64,000 nucleotides of DNA, from contig NZ_JAPEQG010000001.1 of assembly GCF_026339735.1 (NCBI RefSeq), positions 4,154,001 to 4,218,000 of the forward strand, in the 5' to 3' direction. This document shows positions 23,878 through 33,131 of the stretch, piece by piece; within the stretch, counting starts at the first letter, position 1, and every line of letters starts with the position of its first letter. This DNA is from Streptomyces sp. NBC_01669 (GTDB lineage: Bacteria > Actinomycetota > Actinomycetes > Streptomycetales > Streptomycetaceae). The position numbers and the translations under genes are program-made. Below the pieces are notes generated by a model. That model saw nothing but the letters and a program-made list of their open reading frames with translations, had not been told where the DNA came from and did no database searches.

Positions 23878-26800
23878 CTACTTCAGGGCGTAGGCCCGGT
23901 GGATGGTCTGGACGGTGCGATTGCCCGCGGCGTCCCACACCTCGGTCCGCAGGGTCACGTATCCGTTGGTGCCCGCAACCTTCGGGTGATGTACCGACGC
24001 TTGGAAGGAGTTGTCGTCCTCGCGCATGATCTTGGCGTTCTCCCAGGTGGCGCCGTCGTCGTACGAGACGGAGACCTTGGCGCCCGCCATCGCGGTGGAC
24101 CCGGACCAGCCCTTGGGCCGGCCCGCGTTCACGGTGAAGGTGTACGGGCTGTTCGCCGGTGCCTGGTTGAGGATGTCCAGGGGGACGTCGTAACCGAGCA
24201 TGACGACCGGCAGGGACTCGCAGAACGTGGGCTTGGGCAAGTACTTCTCGCAGTCCTTGACGGCCATGGTGGTCGGCGCCGCCGAGGCGAAGTTCCACTC
24301 CGTGCGGACCTTGCCGCCCAGCGTGACGCCCGGGTAGTCCTTGGGCCGTGCGACCTCCTGGACGAACCGGTACTGGGCCTTCTGCGGAACCATCAGCTTG
24401 GACGTGTCGGTGATCTGTTCACCGTCGCGGTAGAACGTCCAGGTGTTGGTGGGCCCGGTCGCCATCGAGTGGGTCGGGTCGCTGTCGCCGGCGACGGTCC
24501 CCGTGGTCCGGGTCCAGACGTCGCTGCGGCAGAAGGCGCAGATCGACGGGTCTTCCATCGGCGGGTGCATCGGCGCGGCGAGCCAGTTCTCCCGGTAGGT
24601 CTTGCCGGCAGTCGTGTACGTGGTCCGGGGTCCCGTCATGTACGAGTTGTACGCGGTGCTGGGGTACACCATCCGCTGGTACGTGAGGCTGGAGCCCGCC
24701 AGCTGGTAGTCGTCCCTGGCGGCGCCCATGTTGAGGGGCTGGGCGGCACGGAACGAGGTCGGCTGGCCCGGGGCCCAGCTGTGCAGGGTTTCGGCGCCCT
24801 GGTGACGTACGCCGTCGGCGTGGTAAGCGCTGCGGACCTTGACGAAGTCGGCGGCGTCCACGGTCCTGGTCAGGTCGGCCGGGATGCCGCTCGTGCCGAA
24901 CGGCATGGAGTAGGCGTAGCCGGACTCGAGAACACCCTTGAGGGCGACGGAGACGTTGCCCTTGCCGAGCAGGGTGCGCAGCTTCTCGCCGTTGTCGTGG
25001 CTCGCGATGGTGACCGGGATGGTCTGGTCGGCGGCGAGCGACCCGTTGAACAACGGACCCTGCTTCGCCGACGCCGCGATCACCGCGGTGGCTCCGGCCG
25101 CCGCGGCGCGGCGTACCTCGTCGTCCATCTTGCGCGGGTCGGCCACGGTGATGAGCGCGGCCCGGCCCTTGAGGTCGGCGGCGGCGATGTCCTCGGCGGA
25201 TCCGCTGCCCGCGTCGGCCAGCCGCAGGTCCTTCGTGCCCTCGAAGCGCTGGGCGAACCCGGGTGTCACCACGGGGACGGAGAGGCGCTCGGGGCTGGTG
25301 ACGGTGAGCTGCGTCAGCGGCTCGCGCTCGCTGAGGGCGTTGAACAGATGCAGATCACCGGTGGTGGGCTGCTCGGTGGGCACGGCGCCGATCTTCGAGT
25401 CGGAACCGTTGATGAGACCGGCTTCGCCGAGGGTGTTGTTGTGACCGCCGGCTCCGTCGCTGCGGCTGACGAGTGTCATCCACGAGGCGTTCTCCAGCGG
25501 GCGCTTCTCACCGGTGACCTTCACGGTGAAGTCGGTCGCCTTGGTGCCGTCGACACTGCGGGTCACGTCCTGGTCCGTGACGCCGATGTTGGGGATGGAG
25601 AAGCCGTCGATCGCGTAGGTGCGGGTCGGGTCGTCGGGGACCGACGTGTAGGTGAGGCCCTCGACGGAGTAGGTGCCGACGGGCACCCGGACGGTCGTGG
25701 AGCCCTGGCCGATCAGGGTGAGGCTCTTGAAGGTGGTGTTGTTCATGCCGTGGAGGGTCAGGGCGACCCGTCCGGGGGTCTTGCCGTACCGGTCGGTGAA
25801 CTTGACCGTGACATCGTGCTGCTCGACGGCCATCACGAAACCGACCGGGGTGTGCACCGACTCGCCGTCAGTGCCGGTCGCGGTGATGTAGCCGCTGAAC
25901 TGGCCGGTCTTCAGCCCGTTCGGGTCGAGGGTGACGGTCACCTCGCTGCTGCCGCCGGCCGGGACGGTGACCTTGCCACCGGTCACGTCGGGGCCCGACA
26001 GGGTCAGCGCACCGTCGGGCAGCGCGGTCCCGTCGGCGCCCTTGACCGAGGCGGCCAGGTCCAGCGTGGCCGCGGACGAGGTGGAGTTGTGGAAGGTGAC
26101 GGTGCGGGTCTCCTTCTCGTACGTGCCCTTCTGCCACTCGACCAGACCGAAGTCGCCCGTACCCGACAGGTCCAGCGTGGGGTCCAGGGCGGCGGGGATG
26201 TCCACGCGGCCGTATCCCTGCTGGTAGGGCGTGTAATTGTCCGACTTCTTGGAGTGGGCGGTGAGCTCCTCCTTGATGCGCTCCCCGGACCAGTCGGGGT
26301 GGCGCTGGGCCAGGATCGCCGCGGCGCCCGCGACGTGCGGGGTCGCCATGGACGTACCGCTGGCCGCTGTGTAGTTGGCGTCGACCGGGGTGCCCATGGT
26401 CGTACCCGCGGCACGGGCGGCGACGATGTTCACACCGGGGGCGGTGATCTCCGGCTTGATCTTCATGTCGCCGAGGCGCGGGCCGCGGGAGGAGAAGTCG
26501 GCCAGGGCGTCGGACTTGTCGACGGCGCCTACGGTGAGCGCGGCGTCGGCGATGCCCGGGGTGCCGAGTGTCGACGCGCCGCTCCTGCCGTCGTTGCCTG
26601 CCGCGATGACGAACAGGGTGCCGGAGGAAGCGCTGAGCGAGTCCACGGCGTTGGTGAGCACATCCCCACCCGGGGCGGTGGCCCGGGCTCCGAGGCTCAT
26701 GCTGACGACGTCGGCGCCCTGGGCGACCGCCCAGTCCATGCCCTCCAGGATCCCCGACACCGCGCCGCTGCCCGCGTTGGCGAGCACCTTGCCGATGAGG

Positions 26801-27744
26801 AGGTCGGCGCCGGGAGCGACGCCCTTGTACTTGCCGCCGGAGTTGGCGCCGCTGCCCGCGATGGTGGAGGCGACGTGCGTGCCGTGACCGTGGCCGTCCT
26901 GGACCGCCTGGCCGGGGACGAAGCTCTGACTGGCGGTGATACGGGACTTGATGTCGGCGTTGTTCAGGTCGGCGCCGGTGTCCAGGATCGCGACCTTCAC
27001 ACCCTTGCCGTCGAAGCCCTTCGCCCACGCCTCGGGGGCGCCGATCTGGGGCACGCTCTGGTCCAGGGTGGCCTTGGCCCGGCCGTCGTACCAGAGCTTG
27101 GTCACTCCGGCGGTGCCGGGAACCATGGCGTCCGATCCGCTCCTTGCCTTGCCGGCCGTCGGCTTGACGGAGCGCCAGAAGCCCTTGGCCGCACTCTTGT
27201 CGACGTGCACCGCCGCCAGGCCGAGGCGCGGCATGGCGCGTTCGTCCTCGGCGCCGGGCAGAGCCTCGGCCTGCTGCCGGAGACCCGCGGCGGACTCCTT
27301 GCCCCGGAAGTCGACGATGGCCGGCACGGCATCGGTCTTCGCGTCACCGTAGCCGTCCTTCAGCGCCTGGGTGACGTTGAAGAGTTCGCGGTCCACGATC
27401 TGGGCGGACACGGCGTTCAGCGCGTCCTCGGGGATGACGTAGAGGTCCCCGTCCTGCCCGCTGGAGATCTGGAAGTGCTTCGACGCATCCGTCGCGGCAA
27501 CGACGTCAACGGCCTGCTTGCCGTCGGCTCCGGTCGTCACGGCGACCTTGTCACCGGTGATCAGCGTCAGCATCGACGGGGCCGGCTGCTTCGGTGCGGG
27601 CAGTATTCCCGCGCCCGCCGGGGACGGACCGGACGGGGGTGGCGCCGCGCTGGCCGCACCGGGCAGACCGGTCAAGGACAGGACCACGGCAATGGCCGCC
27701 CCGGTGGCGGCGGTTCGCCGTATTCGTTCGGACGAGATGTGCAT
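23878..27744 (-). CDS. Secreted S8 family subtilisin-like serine protease with PA domain
   Basis: 1288-residue extracellular subtilase. A signal peptide (1-33, ending ASAAP) precedes a long propeptide. The S8 domain (about 225-520) has catalytic D255 (AILDTG), H287 (GHGHGTHVA), oxyanion N384 (AAGND) and S465 (GTSMATPHVAG). Beta-sandwich modules follow, a PA-like insert near 835-935 and a C-terminal Ig-like region. Such large proteases degrade extracellular protein or process secreted proteins during development. The ATG at 27744 begins MHISSERIRR; upstream in-frame codons lack a signal peptide. It is divergent from a double-HTH regulator that probably controls it. Confidence 0.95.
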   Translation of the reverse strand: MHISSERIRRTAATGAAIAVVLSLTGLPGAASAAPPPSGPSPAGAGILPAPKQPAPSMLTLITGDKVAVTTGADGKQAVDVVAATDASKHFQISSGQDGDLYVIPEDALNAVSAQIVDRELFNVTQALKDGYGDAKTDAVPAIVDFRGKESAAGLRQQAEALPGAEDERAMPRLGLAAVHVDKSAAKGFWRSVKPTAGKARSGSDAMVPGTAGVTKLWYDGRAKATLDQSVPQIGAPEAWAKGFDGKGVKVAILDTGADLNNADIKSRITASQSFVPGQAVQDGHGHGTHVASTIAGSGANSGGKYKGVAPGADLLIGKVLANAGSGAVSGILEGMDWAVAQGADVVSMSLGARATAPGGDVLTNAVDSLSASSGTLFVIAAGNDGRSGASTLGTPGIADAALTVGAVDKSDALADFSSRGPRLGDMKIKPEITAPGVNIVAARAAGTTMGTPVDANYTAASGTSMATPHVAGAAAILAQRHPDWSGERIKEELTAHSKKSDNYTPYQQGYGRVDIPAALDPTLDLSGTGDFGLVEWQKGTYEKETRTVTFHNSTSSAATLDLAASVKGADGTALPDGALTLSGPDVTGGKVTVPAGGSSEVTVTLDPNGLKTGQFSGYITATGTDGESVHTPVGFVMAVEQHDVTVKFTDRYGKTPGRVALTLHGMNNTTFKSLTLIGQGSTTVRVPVGTYSVEGLTYTSVPDDPTRTYAIDGFSIPNIGVTDQDVTRSVDGTKATDFTVKVTGEKRPLENASWMTLVSRSDGAGGHNNTLGEAGLINGSDSKIGAVPTEQPTTGDLHLFNALSEREPLTQLTVTSPERLSVPVVTPGFAQRFEGTKDLRLADAGSGSAEDIAAADLKGRAALITVADPRKMDDEVRRAAAAGATAVIAASAKQGPLFNGSLAADQTIPVTIASHDNGEKLRTLLGKGNVSVALKGVLESGYAYSMPFGTSGIPADLTRTVDAADFVKVRSAYHADGVRHQGAETLHSWAPGQPTSFRAAQPLNMGAARDDYQLAGSSLTYQRMVYPSTAYNSYMTGPRTTYTTAGKTYRENWLAAPMHPPMEDPSICAFCRSDVWTRTTGTVAGDSDPTHSMATGPTNTWTFYRDGEQITDTSKLMVPQKAQYRFVQEVARPKDYPGVTLGGKVRTEWNFASAAPTTMAVKDCEKYLPKPTFCESLPVVMLGYDVPLDILNQAPANSPYTFTVNAGRPKGWSGSTAMAGAKVSVSYDDGATWENAKIMREDDNSFQASVHHPKVAGTNGYVTLRTEVWDAAGNRTVQTIHRAYALK

Positions 27745-27957
27745 CAATTCCCTCTCGCGGGCGGGGCCGGAACGCACCCGGATCACGACGTGAACAACAG
27801 CGTCCGGGTTAACGCAGCGTGATGGTTCGGGTGCGCGCTCGACGGAAGTGAAGCGGACCGGATCACGATGGCGGAACAGCCATGACAGGCGAATGGTCGC
27901 CATGGCGAGTCTTTGCCACACCCCAGTCCTGTTGTGGGAGGCCTTACGGAAGGTCAG
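27745..27957. promoter_or_regulatory. Divergent promoter region between the subtilase and its neighbouring regulator
   Basis: About 210 bases separate the two divergent starts. Two direct copies of CCGGATCACGA occur at 27778-27788 and 27858-27868, 80 bases apart. They may be operator half-sites for the neighbouring regulator, but the spacing is long and the copies could be chance. Confidence 0.3.
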
Positions 27958-28983
27958 ATGGAGGCCATGCTTGAGGTGCTGGGAATCGACCCGGAATCAG
28001 AGTCCGTCTACGCCGCGTTGCTGTCCGGACGGCCGGTCACCCTCGATGACCTGGCGCGCACCACCGGACTCCCACCGGCCCGGGCGCGCGTGGCGCTGCG
28101 CCGGCTCCAGTCGTCCGGACTGGTCGGCCGCCGGCACGGGCGCCCGGCCACATACATCGCCATCGATCCCGAAGTGGCACTGGACGGACTCCTGTTGAAC
28201 AAGCAGGAGGAACTTCACCAGGCACGGCTCCGCGCCGGGGAGTTCACCGAGCGGTTCCGGCGGGCGGCCGCGACCCGGGACCCGGCCGAGGTCATCGAGA
28301 TCGTCACGGGAACCGACGCGGTGCAGCAGCGCAGCGATCAGATGATACGCAACGTGCGGCACCAGCTGCGGGTCTTCGACAAACCGCCCTACCACGACGG
28401 CGGTCTGGACCCGAACCAGGCCGAACTCGATCTGCTCGGCCGCGGTGTCACCGTCCGGGCTGTGTACGACGCCGCCTCCATCGACATCCCCGGCCGTCAG
28501 CAGCTGGTGCGCATGTGGGCGGAGGCGGGCGAGGAGGCCAGGGTACTGGCCGACGTACCCACCAAGATGGGTCTCGTCGACGACCGGCTGGCCATACTGC
28601 CGCTGAGGGCGGGCTCGAGCCCGGACCCGAGCCCGTCCTTCGTCGTCCTGCACCGCTCGGCGGTCCTCGACGCCCTGTCCGCGCTGTTCGAGGCCTTGTG
28701 GGCGGTCGCCCAGCCGCTCCGCCCGAGCGACGAGGCGGACGAGAACCCGCAGGCCCTGTCTGTGGAGGACCAGCTCCTCGTCAGCCTGCTGACCGCTGGC
28801 CTGCCGGACGAGGCCATAGCCCGCCAGGCCGACCTCAGTTACCGCACGCTGCAACGCCGCCTGCACGCCCTGATGGAACGGGCCGGGGCGAGCACCCGGT
28901 TCCAGTTCGGCATCCACGCCGCGGCGAACGGGTGGGTGAGCGGCGTGGAGCCCAGGACGTCCGTGTCCGGTGGCGACGAGTAG
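27958..28983 (+). CDS. TrmB-like/LuxR double helix-turn-helix transcriptional regulator
   Basis: About 341 residues. The N-terminal TrmB-like winged helix (residues 20-75: LDDLARTTGLPPARARVAL) is followed by a phospholipase D-like or sensor region (120-250). A second HTH of LuxR type lies at the C-terminus (DEAIARQADLSYRTLQRRLH). Such regulators are widespread in Streptomyces and often sit beside a large subtilase, as here. I use the ATG at 27958, preceded by GGAAGG; TTG at 27913 or ATG at 27967 are possible. The ligand is unknown. Confidence 0.88.
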   Translation: MEAMLEVLGIDPESESVYAALLSGRPVTLDDLARTTGLPPARARVALRRLQSSGLVGRRHGRPATYIAIDPEVALDGLLLNKQEELHQARLRAGEFTERFRRAAATRDPAEVIEIVTGTDAVQQRSDQMIRNVRHQLRVFDKPPYHDGGLDPNQAELDLLGRGVTVRAVYDAASIDIPGRQQLVRMWAEAGEEARVLADVPTKMGLVDDRLAILPLRAGSSPDPSPSFVVLHRSAVLDALSALFEALWAVAQPLRPSDEADENPQALSVEDQLLVSLLTAGLPDEAIARQADLSYRTLQRRLHALMERAGASTRFQFGIHAAANGWVSGVEPRTSVSGGDE

Positions 28984-29013
28984 GCTCCCGGCGCGCGCAG
29001 CACTCCGGGAGCC
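28983..29013. terminator. Hairpin between the regulator and the cupin gene
   Basis: A perfect 9-bp GGCTCCCGG/CCGGGAGCC stem with a 13-base loop begins at the last base of the regulator stop codon. It lies between convergent genes and probably serves as a shared terminator. Confidence 0.6.
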
Positions 29014-29034
29014 GTTCCCCGTACCGGAAACCGC

Positions 29035-29529
29035 TCAGCGCTCCGGGAACCGCTCCCCGCACCGGCTGCAGAACACCGGCGCCGGGTCCGGTGAGAGCCG
29101 GCCGCACCCGGGGCAGACCCGGTCCAGCATGCACGGCGCCTCGCCGCCTTCGTACGCCGCCGAGGGCGCGACCGAGGACTTGATGGTCAGGCCGGGACGG
29201 CGGCGGTGGACGGTCACATAGGCCAGACCGTCCGGTCCCGCGGCGAGGGCGCGCCGGGAGGTGCGGGGCAGCCAGACGACAGTGGTCGGCGCCAGGTTCA
29301 GCACATCGCCCCCGGCGGCGACCCGGCCGCTGCCCGCGATGACGACGAGAAGGACGTCCAGGACGTCCTCCTGATGCTCGCCGACCTCGGCGCCCGGCGG
29401 CAGACGCACCAGATTGGCGTCCAACTCACGGCTATTTTCAGCCAATTGCCAGAGGGCACCACGCTCCTGCGGGCCCGCTTCGGTGAGCAGTTCGTCGAGT
29501 ACGGCCAGGATCCGGGCGGTGGAATTCAC
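29035..29529 (-). CDS. Cupin domain protein with C-terminal zinc ribbon
   Basis: 164 residues. The N-terminal two thirds form a cupin-type barrel (VRLPPGAEVGEHQEDVLDVL, then GSGRVAAGG). The last 30 residues are a four-cysteine zinc ribbon (VCPGCGRL and FCSRCGERF). The start is GTG at 29529. The combination suggests a small-molecule sensor or a protein that binds nucleic acid or protein through the ribbon, but no function is established. The first cupin motif is degenerate (EHQED), so metal binding is not certain. Confidence 0.75.
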   Translation of the reverse strand: MNSTARILAVLDELLTEAGPQERGALWQLAENSRELDANLVRLPPGAEVGEHQEDVLDVLLVVIAGSGRVAAGGDVLNLAPTTVVWLPRTSRRALAAGPDGLAYVTVHRRRPGLTIKSSVAPSAAYEGGEAPCMLDRVCPGCGRLSPDPAPVFCSRCGERFPER

Positions 29530-29591
29530 GGCAGCCAGGCTACGCCCCGCCCTAGTGTGAACCCTTTGGCCCAGACCAGGGGGACGCCGCC

Positions 29592-30569
29592 ATGGACCGT
29601 GAGCCCGACAAGAAGTACCCGCCGATCGAGCCGTACGACCACGGGATGCTCGACGTCGGCGAAGGCAACCTCGTGTACTGGGAGGTCTGCGGCAATCCGG
29701 ACGGCAAGCCCGCGCTCGTCGTCCACGGAGGTCCCGGGTCGGGGTGCGGGGCGTGGGCGCGGCAGTATTTCGACCCGGACCGGTACCGGGTCGTCCTCTT
29801 CGACCAGCGGGGCTGCGGCCGGTCGACCCCGCACGCGAGCGACCCCGCCGCCGACATGCGGTACAACACGACCGGCCGTCTGATCGCCGACATGGAGCGG
29901 CTGCGCGTGCGCCTCGGGATCGACGCATGGCTGCTGTACGGCGGCTCCTGGGGTTCGACGCTGATCCTGGCGTACGCCGAGGAACATCCGGACCGGGTCT
30001 CCGAGATCGTGATCCCGGCCGTCACCACGACCCGGCGCAGCGAGATCGACTGGCTGTACCGGGGCGCGGGGCAGATCTTCCCGGAGGCGTGGGACCTGTT
30101 CCTGGCCGGGGTGCCGGAGGCCGAGGGCAGGCCGACCCCGGACGTCCTCGCAGCGTACGCCCGGCGGATGGAGAGCCCGGACGCGGAGGTGCGGGCGAGG
30201 GCGACGGCGGACTGGTGTGCGTGGGAGGACGCGGTGCTCTCCCATGAGACGTACGCGGGACCGCCCCCGTACAGCGGCAGGCCGGGCAGGGCGCAGCAGG
30301 CCCTGGTGCGGATCTGCTCGCACTACTTCTCCAACGGAGCCTGGCTGGAGGAGGGGCAGCTGATCCGGAACGCCGGGCGGCTGGCCGGGATCCCGGGGGT
30401 GCTGGTGCACGGCCGGCTCGACCTGGGCGGGCCCCTCGTCACCGCCTGGGAGCTGGCCAAGGCATGGCCGGACGCGGAGTTGACCGTGATCGACGGGGCG
30501 GGGCATCTGGGCGGTGCGGCGACCAGCAGGGCCGTGCTGGAGGCGCTGGACCGGTTCGCGTCACGCTGA
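29592..30569 (+). CDS. pip: Proline iminopeptidase-type alpha/beta hydrolase
   Basis: 325-residue prolyl aminopeptidase that removes N-terminal proline from peptides, cytosolic. The nucleophile S119 lies in GGSWGS. The HGGPG oxyanion motif is at 45-49, the acid is about D277 (HGRLD) and the base about H305 (GAGHLGG). The family motif DQRGCGRSTPH is present. Length and motifs match actinobacterial Pip. The ATG at 29592 follows a 62-base divergent gap. Confidence 0.92.
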   Translation: MDREPDKKYPPIEPYDHGMLDVGEGNLVYWEVCGNPDGKPALVVHGGPGSGCGAWARQYFDPDRYRVVLFDQRGCGRSTPHASDPAADMRYNTTGRLIADMERLRVRLGIDAWLLYGGSWGSTLILAYAEEHPDRVSEIVIPAVTTTRRSEIDWLYRGAGQIFPEAWDLFLAGVPEAEGRPTPDVLAAYARRMESPDAEVRARATADWCAWEDAVLSHETYAGPPPYSGRPGRAQQALVRICSHYFSNGAWLEEGQLIRNAGRLAGIPGVLVHGRLDLGGPLVTAWELAKAWPDAELTVIDGAGHLGGAATSRAVLEALDRFASR

Positions 30570-30752
30570 ATCCCCTCTGGCGGATCGTCGCCGGGGACGT
30601 GCCTGACCCTCCGCACAAGGTAAAGACCAAGCCAGGTGCCGGGGGCGGCTGGACGGGTCGGTGGACGGTCATGGAAAGCTGTGCGAACGCCGTGATCCAA
30701 ACGGCTCCTTGCCACCCCCCGTGACACCCCGTGACACCCCGAGGGATACGAC
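30570..30752. other. Intergenic region between pip and the amidase gene
   Basis: 183 bases without a gene. A direct repeat of CCCCGTGACA lies just before the GTG start of the amidase, followed by a GAGGG ribosome site at about 30741-30745. It probably holds the amidase promoter, but no clear -35/-10 pair stands out. Confidence 0.4.
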
Positions 30753-33032
30753 GTGAGATCGCACCGAAAAATATGGACCACGGCTGCCGTGACAACGGTG
30801 GCCGTGGCGGGTTTCGTGGTGTTCCAGAACGTGACCGGCGACTCCGCGAATGACAGTGACAGCAAGGCCGGTCCGGTCAGGACCGATGTACGGAAGACGG
30901 AGCTGAAGGTGGCCGCGGACGGCAGCTCCGCGTCGCTCGGCCGGCGGGACACCGCACCGTTCAGCATGCTGGGGGTCACCTGGACCGACCCGGCGGCGAA
31001 GGTGACGGGAGCGGTCGAGGTACGGACCAAATCGGTCTCGAACGGCACCTGGTCGTCCTGGATGCCGCTGGAGACCGACATCGACGGCCGTACGGAGGCA
31101 GGCCGCTCCGGCGTCCGCGGGTCCACCGAACCGCGGTGGGTCGGCCCGTCCAACGGCGTCGAGGTACGCGTCACCGCGGGCGCCAAGGTCTCCTCGAAGC
31201 TGCCCGCCGGGCTGCGGCTGGACACCGTCGACCCCGGCAAGGGCTCGTCGCTGCACGCCGATCCGGCCGCCTTCGTCGCCGAAACCGACGTCCCGGCCGA
31301 GCCGTCGCCGTCCGACTCCCCCCCGGCCGATCCGACGGCCACCACGGAACCGACCCCCTCGGCCACGGAGTCCGACACCGCCCCGGCGTCCGAGGCGCCG
31401 CCCGTGACACCTTCCGAGACGGCGACGGACAGTCCCTCGCCCACGGCGAGCGACAGCTCCTCGCCGTCCGCGAGCACCTCGCCGTCCGCAACGCTGCCGC
31501 CCGCGCCGCCGTCCACCGTGCCCAAGCCGCCCATCACCTCGCGTGCGGGCTGGGGCGCCGACGAGTCGATCAGCCCGGAGGCGCCGGAGTACAACGACAC
31601 GGTCAAGGCCGTCTTCGTCCACCACACCGCGGGGACCAACGACTACTCCTGCGCCGACTCCGCGGCGATCGTGCGCAGCGTGTACGCGTACCACGTGCAG
31701 AGCAACGGCTGGAAGGACATCGGCTACAACTTCCTGGTCGACAAGTGCGGGACGATCTTCGAGGGCCGCAAGGGCGGCCTGGACCGGCCGGTCCTCGGCG
31801 CACACACCTACGGCTTCAACCGGGAGTCGACCGGTATCTCCGTCCTCGGCACCTACACAGACACGGCCGCCCCGAGCGCGGTGACCACCTCGGTGGCCCG
31901 GATCGCCGCGTGGAAACTCGGCCAGTACAAGGGTGACCCGGCGGGCAGCACCATGCTCACCGCGGGCGCCACCGGCAGCAACCTCGCCGGCACCAAGTTC
32001 ACCGCCGGTACGCAGTACTCCTTCAAGCAGATCTCCGGCCACCGCGACGGCTTCGCGACCGAGTGCCCCGGCACCAAGCTGTACGGGCAGCTGCCCACGA
32101 TCCGCAGCCTCGCCGCGGGCCCCGTCACCGGACTGGCCATCAAGTCGGTGACCGGCGCCACCCTGTCCGGGACGTCGTACTACACCAAGTCCGCGATCAC
32201 GGTCGGCTGGTCGGCGAGCACGCCGAGCGCCTTCATCTCCAAGTACGAGCTGCTGGTCGACGGCAAGAGCGTCGCCACCGCCGCGGGCACCGCCACGTCG
32301 GCGAAGGCCACCCTCGGCGTCGGCACGCACACGGTCCAGGTCCGCGCCACCCACCAGTCGGGGAAGACGTCCCTGTCCGCGGCGGCGACCGTGGTCGCCG
32401 ACCAGACGGCGCCGAGCTTCACCACCAAGCCGAATCTCGCGCTGCGCACCGGCACGGTGAACACCACCGCCGTCCCGCTCACCCTGAAGTGGAAGGCGAC
32501 CGACGCCGCGTCGCTCAAGGAGGTCCGGCTGACCGCTCCGGTCGCCAAGACCTACGGCCCGACCACCACGAGCGCCTCGCACACCGCGAAGTCCGGCGTG
32601 GCGACCACCTGGTCCATGAGCGCGTACGACCTCGCGGGCAACACCGCGGCCGCCTCCGTCGCCGGCACCCCGGTCATCCTCCAGGAGACCTCGGCCACGA
32701 AGACCGGCACCTGGACGACCAAGTCCTCGTCCTCGTACCTGGGCGGCAAGTCGTACTCCAGCTCCTCCAAGGGCGCGAGCCTGAGCTGGACGTTCACCGG
32801 CCGTTCGGCCGCCTGGGTGGTCTCGCGCGCCTCCACGTCCGGCCAGGCGTACGTGTACGTCGACGGTACGAAGGTGGCCACGGTCGACCTGAAGTCGTCC
32901 ACCACCAAGTACCGCGACGCCCTGTGGACGAAGAGCTGGTCCACCAGTGCCAAGCACACCGTCAAGATCGTCGTCGTCGCCACCTCGGGCCGTCCGGCGA
33001 TCACGACGGACGGCCTCGTCTACCTCAAGTAG
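30753..33032 (+). CDS. Secreted PGRP/N-acetylmuramoyl-L-alanine amidase-type protein
   Basis: 759 residues. A signal or anchor segment covers 8-26. An N-terminal domain (50-170) precedes a Ser/Thr/Pro linker (180-258). The amidase_2/PGRP domain (about 262-450) starts with ITSRAGWGAD and has zinc-ligand candidates H290 or H291 (FVHHTAG), H430 (SGHRDGF) and C438 (ECPG). The C-terminal 300 residues are Ig-like repeats rich in Thr/Ser. Such proteins cut the stem-peptide/MurNAc bond of peptidoglycan in the wall. The GTG at 30753 has a GAGGG site. It ends at a strong hairpin. Confidence 0.92.
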   Translation: MRSHRKIWTTAAVTTVAVAGFVVFQNVTGDSANDSDSKAGPVRTDVRKTELKVAADGSSASLGRRDTAPFSMLGVTWTDPAAKVTGAVEVRTKSVSNGTWSSWMPLETDIDGRTEAGRSGVRGSTEPRWVGPSNGVEVRVTAGAKVSSKLPAGLRLDTVDPGKGSSLHADPAAFVAETDVPAEPSPSDSPPADPTATTEPTPSATESDTAPASEAPPVTPSETATDSPSPTASDSSSPSASTSPSATLPPAPPSTVPKPPITSRAGWGADESISPEAPEYNDTVKAVFVHHTAGTNDYSCADSAAIVRSVYAYHVQSNGWKDIGYNFLVDKCGTIFEGRKGGLDRPVLGAHTYGFNRESTGISVLGTYTDTAAPSAVTTSVARIAAWKLGQYKGDPAGSTMLTAGATGSNLAGTKFTAGTQYSFKQISGHRDGFATECPGTKLYGQLPTIRSLAAGPVTGLAIKSVTGATLSGTSYYTKSAITVGWSASTPSAFISKYELLVDGKSVATAAGTATSAKATLGVGTHTVQVRATHQSGKTSLSAAATVVADQTAPSFTTKPNLALRTGTVNTTAVPLTLKWKATDAASLKEVRLTAPVAKTYGPTTTSASHTAKSGVATTWSMSAYDLAGNTAAASVAGTPVILQETSATKTGTWTTKSSSSYLGGKSYSSSSKGASLSWTFTGRSAAWVVSRASTSGQAYVYVDGTKVATVDLKSSTTKYRDALWTKSWSTSAKHTVKIVVVATSGRPAITTDGLVYLK

Positions 33033-33066
33033 CCGCTGCGGTCCGCTGACGGACGTACCCGCATGA

Positions 33067-33111
33067 CCTGAGCCCGGCTCCGCGCATCTGTGTCGCGGAG
33101 CCGGGCTCAGG
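33067..33111. terminator. Bidirectional hairpin terminator after the amidase and aldo/keto reductase genes
   Basis: A perfect 18-bp stem (33067-33084 with 33094-33111) and a 9-base loop lie between convergent genes, 34 bases after the amidase stop and about 20 bases beyond the end of the leftward aldo/keto reductase gene. This is the strongest simple hairpin seen in the window. Confidence 0.88.
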
Positions 33112-33131
33112 CGTTCGGTCGGCCCCGTCGC

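Noticed and set aside
23728..27822. A 1364-codon open frame on the + strand opposite the subtilase
   Set aside because: It is a GC-rich shadow frame. The opposite strand encodes a complete subtilase with intact catalytic residues.
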